Shown here piece by piece: positions 33,562 through 42,639 of a stretch of 64,000 bases of DNA; the stretch's first letter is position 1; each line of letters starts with the position of its first letter. This DNA comes from Chrysophaeum taylorii (Eukaryota > Sar > Pelagophyceae > Pelagomonadales > Pelagomonadaceae), in NCBI GenBank assembly GCA_029834535.1, contig JAQMWT010000586.1, forward strand, positions 44,846-108,845, given 5' to 3'. The notes below the pieces were generated by a model, which was given only the letters and a program-made list of their open reading frames with translations, did not search any database and had not been told where the DNA came from. A program made the translations under genes and the position numbers.

Positions 33562-36500
33562 ATGGGGGGGTTCGAGAAAATGATCACTACATGGCTGGTC
33601 CTCAACGCGGCGTCCGGCGCGAGGAACATGGCGCGGAGCGAGCGCGTCTCCTCGACGCGGAGGATGCTCGAGGCGTCTCCTTTGTTCCAAAAGCATCATC
33701 ACACGAGGAGACAGTTGTCGAACGCATGCGACGAAAAGTTTAACGTGTGCATGCAGGACGTGTCCGGGTGCTTCGCGTGCGTCACCGAGGTGCTCATGTA
33801 CGCGGGCGACGACGATTTGGAGCTCCCGTCGTCGGACGAGTTCTCTTGCGACGACGTGGTCGATCAATTGCACGAGTTCGGGCTGTGCGAGCGGCTGTCG
33901 CCGTCGTCGGCGACGACGCTGTGCGAATTGTGGAGCGAATGCGCAGAACAAAGCGAGGACGACTTTTTTTACTACGGAGACGACGGCGACGACGCGGACG
34001 AAGCGTGCGACGAGGTGATGTGCGATGTTCCCCACCTCGAGTGGTTGGGGGACGCGTATTGCGACGGCGGGTGCTACAACACGGAAGCGTGCGGCTACGA
34101 CGGCGGCGATTGTTGCAAGGAAACGTGCCGCGACACCCCGACAACTACGTGCGGCGACAAGACGGAGTTTCATTGCTTGGACCCGAGCCATTTGGGGTGT
34201 GGCCACCGGTCGGAGGCGACCTACGAGTTGGGCGCGGGCGACGGCGAGTTCCGGGTCGCGGCCGTCTTCGACATGTCGGGCGCGGCCGACGACGTCCCGC
34301 CGACGCCCGTCGAGTTCTTGCCGACTGGCGAGGTCAGCGGCGGCACCTTGTGTCTTGGGGACGGCTGCTACGTGGTCGAGGCCGACGCGGACCTCATGTT
34401 TTCGTCCGGCCCGACGTTTGTCGTTCAGGACGCGCGAGGCGCCGAGGTCGTCGGCGGCGTCGGGCCCGGCGTCTGCCTCTTCTCGATGCCGGTCGGTGCC
34501 CCCACCGGCAACTGTGCGGACGCGCTCAAAGCCGTCGGCGCTGCCGAGCTTGGCTGCTTTTCGGAGACGTACGATGATGAGTGCGATGCGAACTACCTGA
34601 TGGTGATGAAGGACGAGGGTCGCGACGGCTGGGGCGACGACGTCGCGTACGAGGTCGCCAACGGAGACGCCGTCGTCCGTCGGGGTACGCTCAAAGCCGG
34701 GCACATGGACGTCCACGCGATGTGCATCACCACGCCAGGCTGCTACACGGTAACCTTGTCGTTTGGCTGGTTTTCGAGCGAGGTCTCGTGGACGCTGGGG
34801 TTGCGCGATCGCGGCAAGGTGGGGGAGGGCGGCGCGCCGTTTAGGTGCCAGTTCCCCGTCGGTGGTGGCGGCGACGACGACAAATGTGACAATACCTGCC
34901 TTGATCCGCCGGCGTGCGACGCCGCCGCGTCGTCCTACATGCTCGCGATCGACGGTGGATCTGCTGCTGTCATCTCGACAACCGATTCCTATTCGAAGTC
35001 GTTCGACGCGACTGATATGGTGTGCCTCGCGGCCGACGCGTGCTATCGGTTTGAATTTACGGGCAGCGATCAACAAGCATGGGGCCTCGGGAGTTCGACG
35101 GGCATTTTGATTGCCGGTTCGGGCACCGCCGACTGTGTCTTCTCGATCGACGGCGCAGCATGCGCCGACGACACTCGGCAGGCGTGCGGCGTCGACGGCA
35201 GGTTCGCGCCCTCGGAGCTTCCCCGCGAGAGCGAGTCTCCTCTTCAAAATTTCTGCCCCGCCGGCACACAGAACGTCACGGCAGAGCTGTACGACACGTG
35301 GGGCGACGGCTGGAACGATGCGAGTATCGAGGTGTACGACCAAGCGGACGGCACCCAGCTCAAGGACGTGACGCTCCAAACGGGCGCCTACGGAAAGTTC
35401 TTCTGGTGCCTCCCGTCTCCCGGATGTTACGCGGTCAAGGTCACCAGCGGCTTGTTTCACGAAGAGGTTGCCTGGCGCCTCACGGCTCCTCGAGCTAGTC
35501 TAGACCTCGATCCCGTCGTCATCACCTTCGGCAACGCCCCAGAGGCCTGCGTGTTTCGTCTGCCGACGCCCGATAGCTACTTGGAAGACCACCGAGACGA
35601 ACTCGGCGCGTGTCGCGTCGGATGCTGGCGCCAAGACACTCCGAACGACGATTGGAACGTCGGCACCGACGACTTTTGGTTCTATGGGGACGACACGTAC
35701 TACGGCTACTACGGGTTCTACGGCGGCGACGACGAGTGCTCGAGGTACGCTCGCGAATGCCAACAGGTCGCTCAAGTCGAGAGGGGTTACCGAGCCGTCG
35801 AAGCGATCACCGCGTGCGTCGAAGACGTCGACACCGACGGGAGCCTCGACGTCTTCAGCCCCCTCGACTTGTCGTTGTGGTACGGCAAGCCCGATCTCTG
35901 CACAGACACCTACGATTGGCGCGAGTTGGAAGAGTTCGAAGCGTGCGCCGCCGAGGTCAGAGCCATGGATCCGAGCGATAACGCCAAGGGACCCAAGGCG
36001 CAAGAGTGCATGAAAACCCTCGTTGCCGCCGCGTACCACTCAAACGACGACAAGATGGAAAACGACACCCTCGTCCTTCGCCTCGCGACGACGGTCTACT
36101 ACTTTGGGGATATTTACTGCGACTGCGTGAGCGACGACGAGGCGGTGCCCGACTGCGGCGAGTTTGTAATCTTCCGCGCGGTCGTCCGCGAATCGCACGA
36201 GGCCTGCGACGCCCTTGACTACGTCGACTGCCCCTACTTGGGGTACTACGCCGATCGATGCCTCGCGATGCTTGGAGACGATTGGGATGCCAACGCCTGT
36301 ACGACCATCCAGAACGTTGGCTGCCGCGACGAAAAAGGCAACCTCATGCCTATTCCCTCGGTGCGCGACTGGGACTGTCTCTACGACGATGACAACCACG
36401 AGATGTCACCCAAGCAGAAGGCGTTCTACACCAGAGTCTGCGAGCGCTGCGACGGCGGCTACGATTGCTACTACGGCGGCGACACCCCCGACCGAGGAAG

Positions 36501-36798
36501 GCTCGACGATGATGGCGACGACGTCGTTGTCGTCGAGGCCACAGAGACCACCAAGAAGAAGAAGAAGACCCGCGAACACGCGAGTGCCGGACGCACCGTC
36601 CTCATCGTCTTCCTGACCCTCCTTCTCGTCGCCCTCACCGCCGTTATCGCCGTTTGGATCTACAAGCGTCGAAACTCAGGCGAACCATTCTTTATGCCGA
36701 TTTCGCGCCAAGCCGTGAGCGACGCCGACGACACCGATACTTTTTCCTATTCCCTCGCCCCACTCCACGACAAGAACGCGCCGCTCGCGGGCATGTGA
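33562..36798 (+). CDS. Type I membrane protein with LNR (Notch repeat) domain and GDGW repeats
   Basis: About 1,078 aa if started at the ATG at 33562; the ATG at 33580 (MITTWLVLNAASGARN) gives a plausible short signal peptide. The frame is open further upstream only through the minisatellite. The ectodomain is Cys-rich and acidic. At about 34017-34128 it has a Lin-12/Notch repeat: CDVPHLEWLGDAYCDGGCYN plus GYDGGDC, with the expected six cysteines and the calcium-type DxxxDGGDC end. Two modules carrying 'GRDGWGDD' and 'TWGDGWNDASIEVYD' follow, each ending in PGCY and a SExxW strand, a module common in algal surface proteins. A juxtamembrane KKKKK stretch precedes one membrane span (TVLIVFLTLLLVALTAVIAVWI) and a ~45-residue cytosolic tail. 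The function is unknown; it is likely cell-surface or ER-derived. Confidence 0.85.
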   Translation: MGGFEKMITTWLVLNAASGARNMARSERVSSTRRMLEASPLFQKHHHTRRQLSNACDEKFNVCMQDVSGCFACVTEVLMYAGDDDLELPSSDEFSCDDVVDQLHEFGLCERLSPSSATTLCELWSECAEQSEDDFFYYGDDGDDADEACDEVMCDVPHLEWLGDAYCDGGCYNTEACGYDGGDCCKETCRDTPTTTCGDKTEFHCLDPSHLGCGHRSEATYELGAGDGEFRVAAVFDMSGAADDVPPTPVEFLPTGEVSGGTLCLGDGCYVVEADADLMFSSGPTFVVQDARGAEVVGGVGPGVCLFSMPVGAPTGNCADALKAVGAAELGCFSETYDDECDANYLMVMKDEGRDGWGDDVAYEVANGDAVVRRGTLKAGHMDVHAMCITTPGCYTVTLSFGWFSSEVSWTLGLRDRGKVGEGGAPFRCQFPVGGGGDDDKCDNTCLDPPACDAAASSYMLAIDGGSAAVISTTDSYSKSFDATDMVCLAADACYRFEFTGSDQQAWGLGSSTGILIAGSGTADCVFSIDGAACADDTRQACGVDGRFAPSELPRESESPLQNFCPAGTQNVTAELYDTWGDGWNDASIEVYDQADGTQLKDVTLQTGAYGKFFWCLPSPGCYAVKVTSGLFHEEVAWRLTAPRASLDLDPVVITFGNAPEACVFRLPTPDSYLEDHRDELGACRVGCWRQDTPNDDWNVGTDDFWFYGDDTYYGYYGFYGGDDECSRYARECQQVAQVERGYRAVEAITACVEDVDTDGSLDVFSPLDLSLWYGKPDLCTDTYDWRELEEFEACAAEVRAMDPSDNAKGPKAQECMKTLVAAAYHSNDDKMENDTLVLRLATTVYYFGDIYCDCVSDDEAVPDCGEFVIFRAVVRESHEACDALDYVDCPYLGYYADRCLAMLGDDWDANACTTIQNVGCRDEKGNLMPIPSVRDWDCLYDDDNHEMSPKQKAFYTRVCERCDGGYDCYYGGDTPDRGRLDDDGDDVVVVEATETTKKKKKTREHASAGRTVLIVFLTLLLVALTAVIAVWIYKRRNSGEPFFMPISRQAVSDADDTDTFSYSLAPLHDKNAPLAGM

Positions 36799-37473
36799 AC
36801 TGACTGCTTTCTGTGGGAACCGATCCGATCTCACCTCATCTCAGCTCAGCTCAGCTCAGCTCAGCTCAGGGGATGTTTGATACACGGATGTTTCCCTTGG
36901 TGGTGGCGGCGGCGGCGGCGGCGGGCAAGACTACTACTACGGTTGTTCGTTCATTGATTTAGTCACGTGGGCGGCCTTGGAACCGTTGTTGCTCCCCCTC
37001 AAGAAGAGGAGTCTTCTCCCCTCAAGAAGAGGAGCAAGAAGAAGACGAGAGTTATTATTAGGATAGATCGGTAACATTAATCAGACCGCAGCGCGAGATT
37101 CGCGGGGGATGAGGTTGTTGTACGCGGAGGTGATGGTGGTGGGTGTCGCGAGTTCGACGCCGTACGCCGGCATGGGATCCTCCCTCATGGCGCGGAGGGC
37201 GGCGCGATGGCGCATCACGAGGAAGACGGCTGCGACGACGGCAGCAACCAGGAGAACGCAGACGAGGGCGAGGATCGCGGTGACCTCTCGAGCCTGCAGC
37301 GGCGGCGGCGGCGGCGGGCAAGACTACTACTACGGTTGTTCGTTCATTGATTTAGTCACGTGGGCGGCCTTGGAACCGTTGTTGCTCCCCCTCAAGAAGA
37401 GGAGTCTTCTCCCCTCAAGAAGAGGAGCAAGAAGAAGACGAGAGTTATTATTAGGATAGATCGGTAACATTAA
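36799..37473. other. Convergent intergenic region with simple repeats and exon duplicate
   Basis: Holds a (TCAGC)n run at about 36841-36868 and a GGC run at 36905-36923. The first copy of a 393-bp duplication (36906-37299) contains a second, intact-looking copy of the lectin gene's last exon. Confidence 0.7.
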
Positions 37474-37692
37474 TCAGACCGCAGCGCGAGATTCGCGGGG
37501 GATGAGGTTGTTGTACGCGGAGGTGATGGTGGTGGGTGTCGCGAGTTCGACGCCGTACGCCGGCATGGGATCCTCCCTCATGGCGCGGAGGGCGGCGCGA
37601 TGGCGCATCACGAGGAAGACGGCTGCGACGACGGCAGCAACCAGGAGAACGCAGACGAGGGCGAGGATCGCGGTGACCTCTCGAGCCTGCAG
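36906..37692 (+). repeat. 393-bp tandem duplication of a terminal exon
   Basis: Copy 1 is 36906-37298 and copy 2 is 37299-37692. The two appear essentially identical, including 3' flank, stop codon, the whole last lectin exon and the TGCAG of its splice acceptor. In copy 1 the sequence before the acceptor is a GCC run instead of the normal intron pyrimidines. Confidence 0.9.
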
Positions 37693-39859
37693 GCGCGAGA
37701 GGTCGCACACGGTAAAGATGAAGCACGCGCACCAAATCCTTAAGTTTGTGAAGAATAAGTCTTTCTTCGTTGTCCTCCGCTTCGGCCGCGTCACAGTACG
37801 TGTAGTCGGCAGAAGCATCGTTGAGCTCCTGCGTCGCAATAAAGAAAAACAACAACAACAAGATCACGCACGTCGATAGACGCGATAAAGTCAGCGGTGG
37901 CGGCCTCGCCAGAGCGGCACAAGCAAAAGGCCTCGAGGGTGCACGAGGCGTCAATCCAATTTTGCCTTTCGTCCGGCGCAAGAACGGCACAATCCTCGTC
38001 CAAACACCAGTTGTCGGGCTGGCCGAGAGCCCAGCCGTCGAAACCGGAAGTCGAACCGTCGACCCAGCGCCAGTCGCCGGACTCGTCTTCGCCGTACTCG
38101 AAGAGGCCCACGAAGGCGGCGGCGCTCTCGGCCTCCAACATATCGCGGACAAAGGTCATCTCTGTGCTCGAGCGGACGGACGCGAGCTCGGCGCCTATTT
38201 TGGCGCATTCGTCGTGGCACCCGACGAAGGTTGCCTTCTTCGGCGCGAGCTCGAAGCAGCCGGATCCGACGCCTGGACCGTTGAAGCCTCGCGGGCAGTC
38301 GGGGTTGTAGTTGGGCGACGCCATGCAGTTGCTCGCCTCCTCGCCGTCGGGGCAACAGTAGGCCTGGTCGCCGCAGCAGCACCGGGCCCACGCGCCGTCG
38401 CGCTCCCAGGCCGCGAAGCCGCAGAGACCTTGCGAGTAGCCGTCGTCGGATTCCAAGGGGTGGCTCGACGCTTGCGGCGGCGGCGGATATGCGCGGACGT
38501 TTGGCGTCCAGGCACCGGCGTCAAACCCGTTTTCCACGCAATAAGAAGAAGAAGAAGAAGAAGAGTCGTCGTCGACGCTCTGTTGGTGGTGGTGGTCGTC
38601 GTCGTCGTCGCATTCGTCGTAGTTTGGCGCGGCGCGTTCGAGGCTCGCGCGCGCGCTTTCGTAGGGCGCGGACGGGGCACCGCCAGCCCGACAGATGCAG
38701 ACGGCGCTGTCCTCGAGGCCGCAGCTCGCGTCGACCCACCCCGGGAAATAGGCAGGCGCGAAGAGCGCGCAATCCTCGTCCACGCACCTGCGTCGATTCG
38801 ATAATTGGATATCCCTAAGGGACGGCGCACCAGTCGTCTGGATCTCCGGGCGCCCACCGGGAGTAGGTCGTCGCGAGGCTGCCTCCGTCGACCCACCGCC
38901 AGTCGCCAGACTCGTCTGGACCGGCTTCGAAGGCGCCAATATAGGCGACCCCTAGGCCGACGGCCGCCTCGAGCCACGCTTCTTCCTCGGCGCCGCGGAT
39001 CGACGCGAGCGTCCCGCCCATGCCTTCGCAGAGGTCCTCGCACTCGACAAACGAGTGATACGTCGTCGACACGTAAAAGCACGCGTCCTCGGAGGGTCCG
39101 GAAAACGGGGCCTCGCAACCCGAGCACTCGTCTTTGTCGCAGCAGAACTCGGCAAAGCCGCAGCAACACGGCGCCCACGCGAGGTCCGTCGCTTCCGCGC
39201 ACGTCACGTCCTCGTAGGCTATTTGTTCCGGCGTCAGCGCGTCTCCTCCGAACCCTCCCTGCGCGCAAATGTCATCATCCCCGCAACTCGCGTAATCGTT
39301 GTCGTTCTGGTCGAGCGACGCCTTTTGAGATTCAAACTCGTCGCTCGGCTCGCCCCCGAGCCGACACAAACACCGAGCCTCGAGCGTGCACGAGGCGTCG
39401 CTCCACCCGTCCGGAAGCCACACCGGCATGAAGATCGCGCAGTCCTCGTCGGTGCACCTACGACGACGACGAGGCTATTATTTGTTTCTGATAAGAAAAA
39501 AGAAGTGCTCGCCACTCGTTTGGCTCGAGAGAGTTCCAGTTCGCGTAGTCCGGCGTCGATCCGTCGACCCATCGCCACTCGCCGCTCTCGTCCGCGCCGG
39601 CCTCGAACAGCCCCAGGAACACCCGCGGCGCCCGCGACTCCCGCATCAAGGCCTCGACCGCCTCCTGCTCCTCGTCCGAGTGGATCGACGCGAGCGTGCC
39701 GCCCTCGCTGCTGCACACCTTTTCCTGGCACTCGACGAACGTCGCCTCGCTCTCGGGGATTTTGAAACAGGCGCTGCCATCGCTCCCGGACCACCCCGAC
39801 GGGCACGCCCCAAGCGCGGCGGGCACCACCACCACCACCGTGGCAATCCAACGGACCAT
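37474..39859 (-). CDS. Membrane protein with three C-type lectin domains
   Basis: Five exons: 39859-39513, 39457-38831, 38787-37872, 37828-37733 and 37686-37474, giving 732 aa. The introns are 55, 43, 43 and 46 nt. The protein has a signal peptide (MVRWIATVVVVVPAALGACP) and three C-type lectin-like domains, each ending W(C)xDEDCA...W.DASC.LE..C.CR. Each carries a 'GDWRWVDGS' signature (FxGLFExGxDESGxWRWVDGS). The domains are separated by Cys-rich linkers (CCCGFAEFCC; CCCGDQAYCC). A membrane span follows in the last exon (VTAILALVCVLLVAAVVAAVFLV), then a short cytosolic tail. No EPN/QPD-WND pair is fully kept (EPN and QPD are present in domains 1 and 3), so Ca2+-dependent sugar binding is possible but unproven. 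Intron 1 must use GC-AG to keep the conserved Trp; a GT-AG choice would drop it. It is divergent from the saposin-like gene, with 63 bp between ATGs. Confidence 0.87.
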
Positions 39860-39922
39860 GAAGACGGGGTTTCAATTACTAGTCACTTCTTCCTTGGGCG
39901 GAACACCATCATCATCATCATC

Positions 39923-40817
39923 ATGTTTAGGCGGCGGCGGCTTCTTTTGAGGACGACGACGATTGCCGCGCTGGCGACGGGAATCTCGGCGCAGTTTCCG
40001 GGGATGCCCGGCATGCCGAGCGAGGCGAGGCCGATCAGCAAGTCGGCGAAGCTTATTGAATGCGGCGTCTGCAAGATCGCGACGCAGGAGGTGTGGGAGC
40101 AGACCGAGGCGGCGCGCGAGACCGCGCCGGGCGGCCGCCTCGGCGAGGACGACCTGCAGGAGATCACCAACAGCGTCTGCGACCCCGACCTGGATCAGGG
40201 CGAGTGGATCACCTTGTACGACGTCGAGCAGGCCGACGTCGGCGCGCCGCTCAAGCTAAAAAAGGAAGAATATCTCGGGGAGTGCCGAAGAGAGTGCCGG
40301 ACCATCGCCAAGGCCTGTCGCGCCGTCTACGACGAGTGCGTGCTGTCGCGAATCGTCTCACCTTTCCTCCTCCGCGCAGGTATCGCGAGGACATCGCCGA
40401 GAGTCGGCCCCGCGTCCCTCGTCTCTGACTTCGATCTCACATCTTCGCAGGCCTCTACAAGCGCGATGCGAGTAAGGCTTCATTTCTTGTTTTTCTGACG
40501 ACGGACGGTATCCGCAAGGCAACCTCGAGAAGCTCAAGTCGCGCGTGTGCCAGAAGTGGGCCGGGGTCTGTCCGGCGAAGAAAGTTCCTCCAACCTACGC
40601 GCACCCCGACGAGTACTGGATGCCCGTCGACGAGGAAATGTACAAGATGAAGAAGATGCAGCAGGTCATCAACAAGCAGGCGAACAAGTACGGCAAGCAG
40701 CCGGTACAGGTGAGACGATGACGACGGGTCGTGCTCCCCTCTGACGTGGTCGTCGTCTCGCAGTTTGTCGACCCGATGTCGAGCGCAATGTTCATGGACG
40801 ACGAGGACGAGTTGTAA
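39923..40817 (+). CDS. ER-luminal saposin-like protein ending DEDEL
   Basis: Five exons: 39923-40335, 40380-40402, 40451-40471, 40519-40709 and 40764-40817, with introns of 44-54 nt. The spliced product is 233 aa. It has a signal peptide (RRRRLLLRTTTIAALATGISAQ), then a saposin-B-like helical domain with paired cysteines (LIECGVCKIA, ITNSVCDPD, YLGECRRECRTIAKACRAVYDE, SRVCQKWAGVC). It ends MDDEDEL, which resembles the K/HDEL class of ER-retrieval signals. The layout is like canopy/saposin-like ER proteins of animals and plants, which help fold surface receptors; that role is only suggested here. Two exons are just 23 and 21 nt. The exon joins were chosen because each restores one continuous frame with GT-AG borders. 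Confidence 0.8.
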
Positions 40818-41475
40818 GTCGAGGACGAGTTGTAAGTTGTGACCACCCCCACCTTTTTTTTTTTTTTCCCCAAGCGGCGGCGGCGGCGGCGGCGGCGGCG
40901 GCTAGTATTTTTTTTCCGTCGTTCCAATCGACCGGCCGTTCCTGCGAACGGAATAATTAGGTACACACCGCCGAAGGCGGCGGCGGCGGCGGCGGCGGCC
41001 TGGGCTCGCGGTCGATAATAACTTCAAGGGTGTCATTCATTCATCATCGTTATCCCCCCTTGTGAGATGGTAAGTAAATAAAAGCGAGGAGACCTCCTGC
41101 GCGGAAGTAGCTGCGGTGTGGCGGGTGGCGGAGAACGTTATCGCGTTCCGGAACCAGGATGAGAGCGGCTGCACCAGAACCACGGCGGTTTTTGATGCTT
41201 CGCGTGCCGCGCGCATCCGTGCTCGTTCTTCGCGTGAAGCGCGAGCATCTTTTTTATGCGCGTGTTAGTGCGAGGCCAGGGACCACGACCCCAATAATAA
41301 GGCGCCGATCGAGGAGTCCATCATCTAGTTTCGTCGGTGGTATTTCCTTCCGGAGGAGAGACCTTCCGAATACGCCTCGCCGTATCGAACCCGCCGCGTC
41401 CGAGACCCGCTGCGCGACATTCCCTATCCACCAAAGGACGATGAAGAACCAACCGACCAGGCTAAAAGAAAAATC
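40818..41475. other. Convergent intergenic region with GGC repeats
   Basis: Two (GGC)n tracts at about 40875-40902 and 40971-41000, and T-runs. The sequence GTCGAGGACGAGTTGTAA right after the saposin-like stop repeats the last codons of that gene (a small tandem duplication of its end). No gene seen. Confidence 0.5.
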
Positions 41476-42621
41476 CTACAACAGCCGTGTCGTCCATGTT
41501 AATGCTCTACGGAGGACGACGAGCAACGAGCGGATTCGGCGCGAGGTTATTGCGAGCGCCGTAGCGCCGAGGCGGGCATAAGCAAACCACCAGGACGAGA
41601 ACGCGAGCTTCGCTCGGAGAGCGCGGCGCTCGGCGTCGAGGGTGGAAAGTTCGGAAGTCTCGCAGGCGAGAGGGGTCTCGAAGTCGATGAGGTATGTACA
41701 AAGGCCGTCTTCGTCGACTCGGCGGACCGCGTGGTCTTCGGCGCAGGTCGCGCTCGCGAGGACGCGACGAGGACGGTCGTTGCACGGCGCGCCTTGGTCG
41801 TAGAACTGGAGGCTCGAGCGTGGGTCGGCGTATGAGAGGGAGAGGTTGTGGCTGGGGGCGTCGAGGAGGCGATCGCCGCGGCGGCCTCCAATCTCGACCC
41901 AGGCGTGCCACGTCCCGAGCAGCGTCGAGCGGCTTTCCTCGAGCTGCGACACGTTCGCCAACGGACACACCCGGAACACGAATTGCGTCGGCTCGATTTT
42001 CGAAGTACCGCCGAGCGTCTGCTTCTCGGAGAGCGGCGCCGAGTCGAAGCACCGGCCCCGGAGCGCGAGCCAAGCGCCGTCGGTCCCGAAGACGGTCGGT
42101 TCGAGACTCGCGACGACGCGTTCCTCGCGGACGCGCGCTACCGCGTACTCGAACCGGCGCTGCGCTGCGAAACTTCTCCGTGCCTCGGTTTCGAGGGCGC
42201 GAAGGACCTCCTGCGCCTCGGCGACCCACTCGGCAGCGCTTCGAGCAACTTCCGCCGCGATCGCCGCGAGCTCGGAGCGCGCCTCGACGCCGCGGGCGAC
42301 CATCGCGCGCCTCGCGACGATCTCCGCGAGCCGCGCTCGCGCCTCGGACAAACACCGACCCACACCGCTCCGGCCCTCGTCGCTCCCATCGCAACAGTCT
42401 TCGATCCCATCGTTCAGGACGCTATTTCGCACCGCGAAGGGCGCGACCGGGGCAAACTGGCACCTCACCATTCCCCGTTCGGTGGGGGGCTGTTGCCGGC
42501 CCATCGAGGCGGCCAGAGCCGCCGCCGCCGCCGCCGCCGCGAAGACCACCCACGATCGCCCCGGCGGCGGCTCAAGAACAATCGCTGACGTCGAATCATC
42601 ATCCTCTGAGGATGACGACAT
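41476..42621 (-). CDS. Glucosidase II beta subunit-like protein with MRH domain
   Basis: A 381-aa protein. After an acidic N-terminus and a hydrophobic segment (SWVVFAAAAAAAALAAS) it has an LDL-receptor-A-like module, NDGIEDCCDGSDEG, as in the GIIbeta N-terminal domain. A long Ala/Glu/Arg helical stretch follows (coiled coil, about residues 90-175). The C-terminal half has an MRH (mannose-6-phosphate receptor homology) domain: FVFRVCPLANVSQ, TLLGTWHAW, LQFYDQGAPCND, VLASATCAEDHAV, DEDGLCTYLIDFETPLAC. GIIbeta recruits the glucosidase II catalytic subunit to trim N-glycan glucose in the ER. Compared with GIIbeta it is short, has one LDLa, no HDEL, and a likely membrane anchor at each end, so it could be a related MRH lectin. 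Its ATG is 18 bp from that of the divergent methyltransferase gene. Confidence 0.78.
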   Translation of the reverse strand: MSSSSEDDDSTSAIVLEPPPGRSWVVFAAAAAAAALAASMGRQQPPTERGMVRCQFAPVAPFAVRNSVLNDGIEDCCDGSDEGRSGVGRCLSEARARLAEIVARRAMVARGVEARSELAAIAAEVARSAAEWVAEAQEVLRALETEARRSFAAQRRFEYAVARVREERVVASLEPTVFGTDGAWLALRGRCFDSAPLSEKQTLGGTSKIEPTQFVFRVCPLANVSQLEESRSTLLGTWHAWVEIGGRRGDRLLDAPSHNLSLSYADPRSSLQFYDQGAPCNDRPRRVLASATCAEDHAVRRVDEDGLCTYLIDFETPLACETSELSTLDAERRALRAKLAFSSWWFAYARLGATALAITSRRIRSLLVVLRRALTWTTRLL

Positions 42622-42639
42622 CCGTTGTAGGCTGATGAG

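Noticed and set aside
33502..35460. 652-aa minus-strand open frame
   Set aside because: It is an exact antisense shadow of the LNR gene's GC-rich codons, has an Arg/Ala/Val-heavy product with no motif, and covers the signal peptide and LNR coding region.
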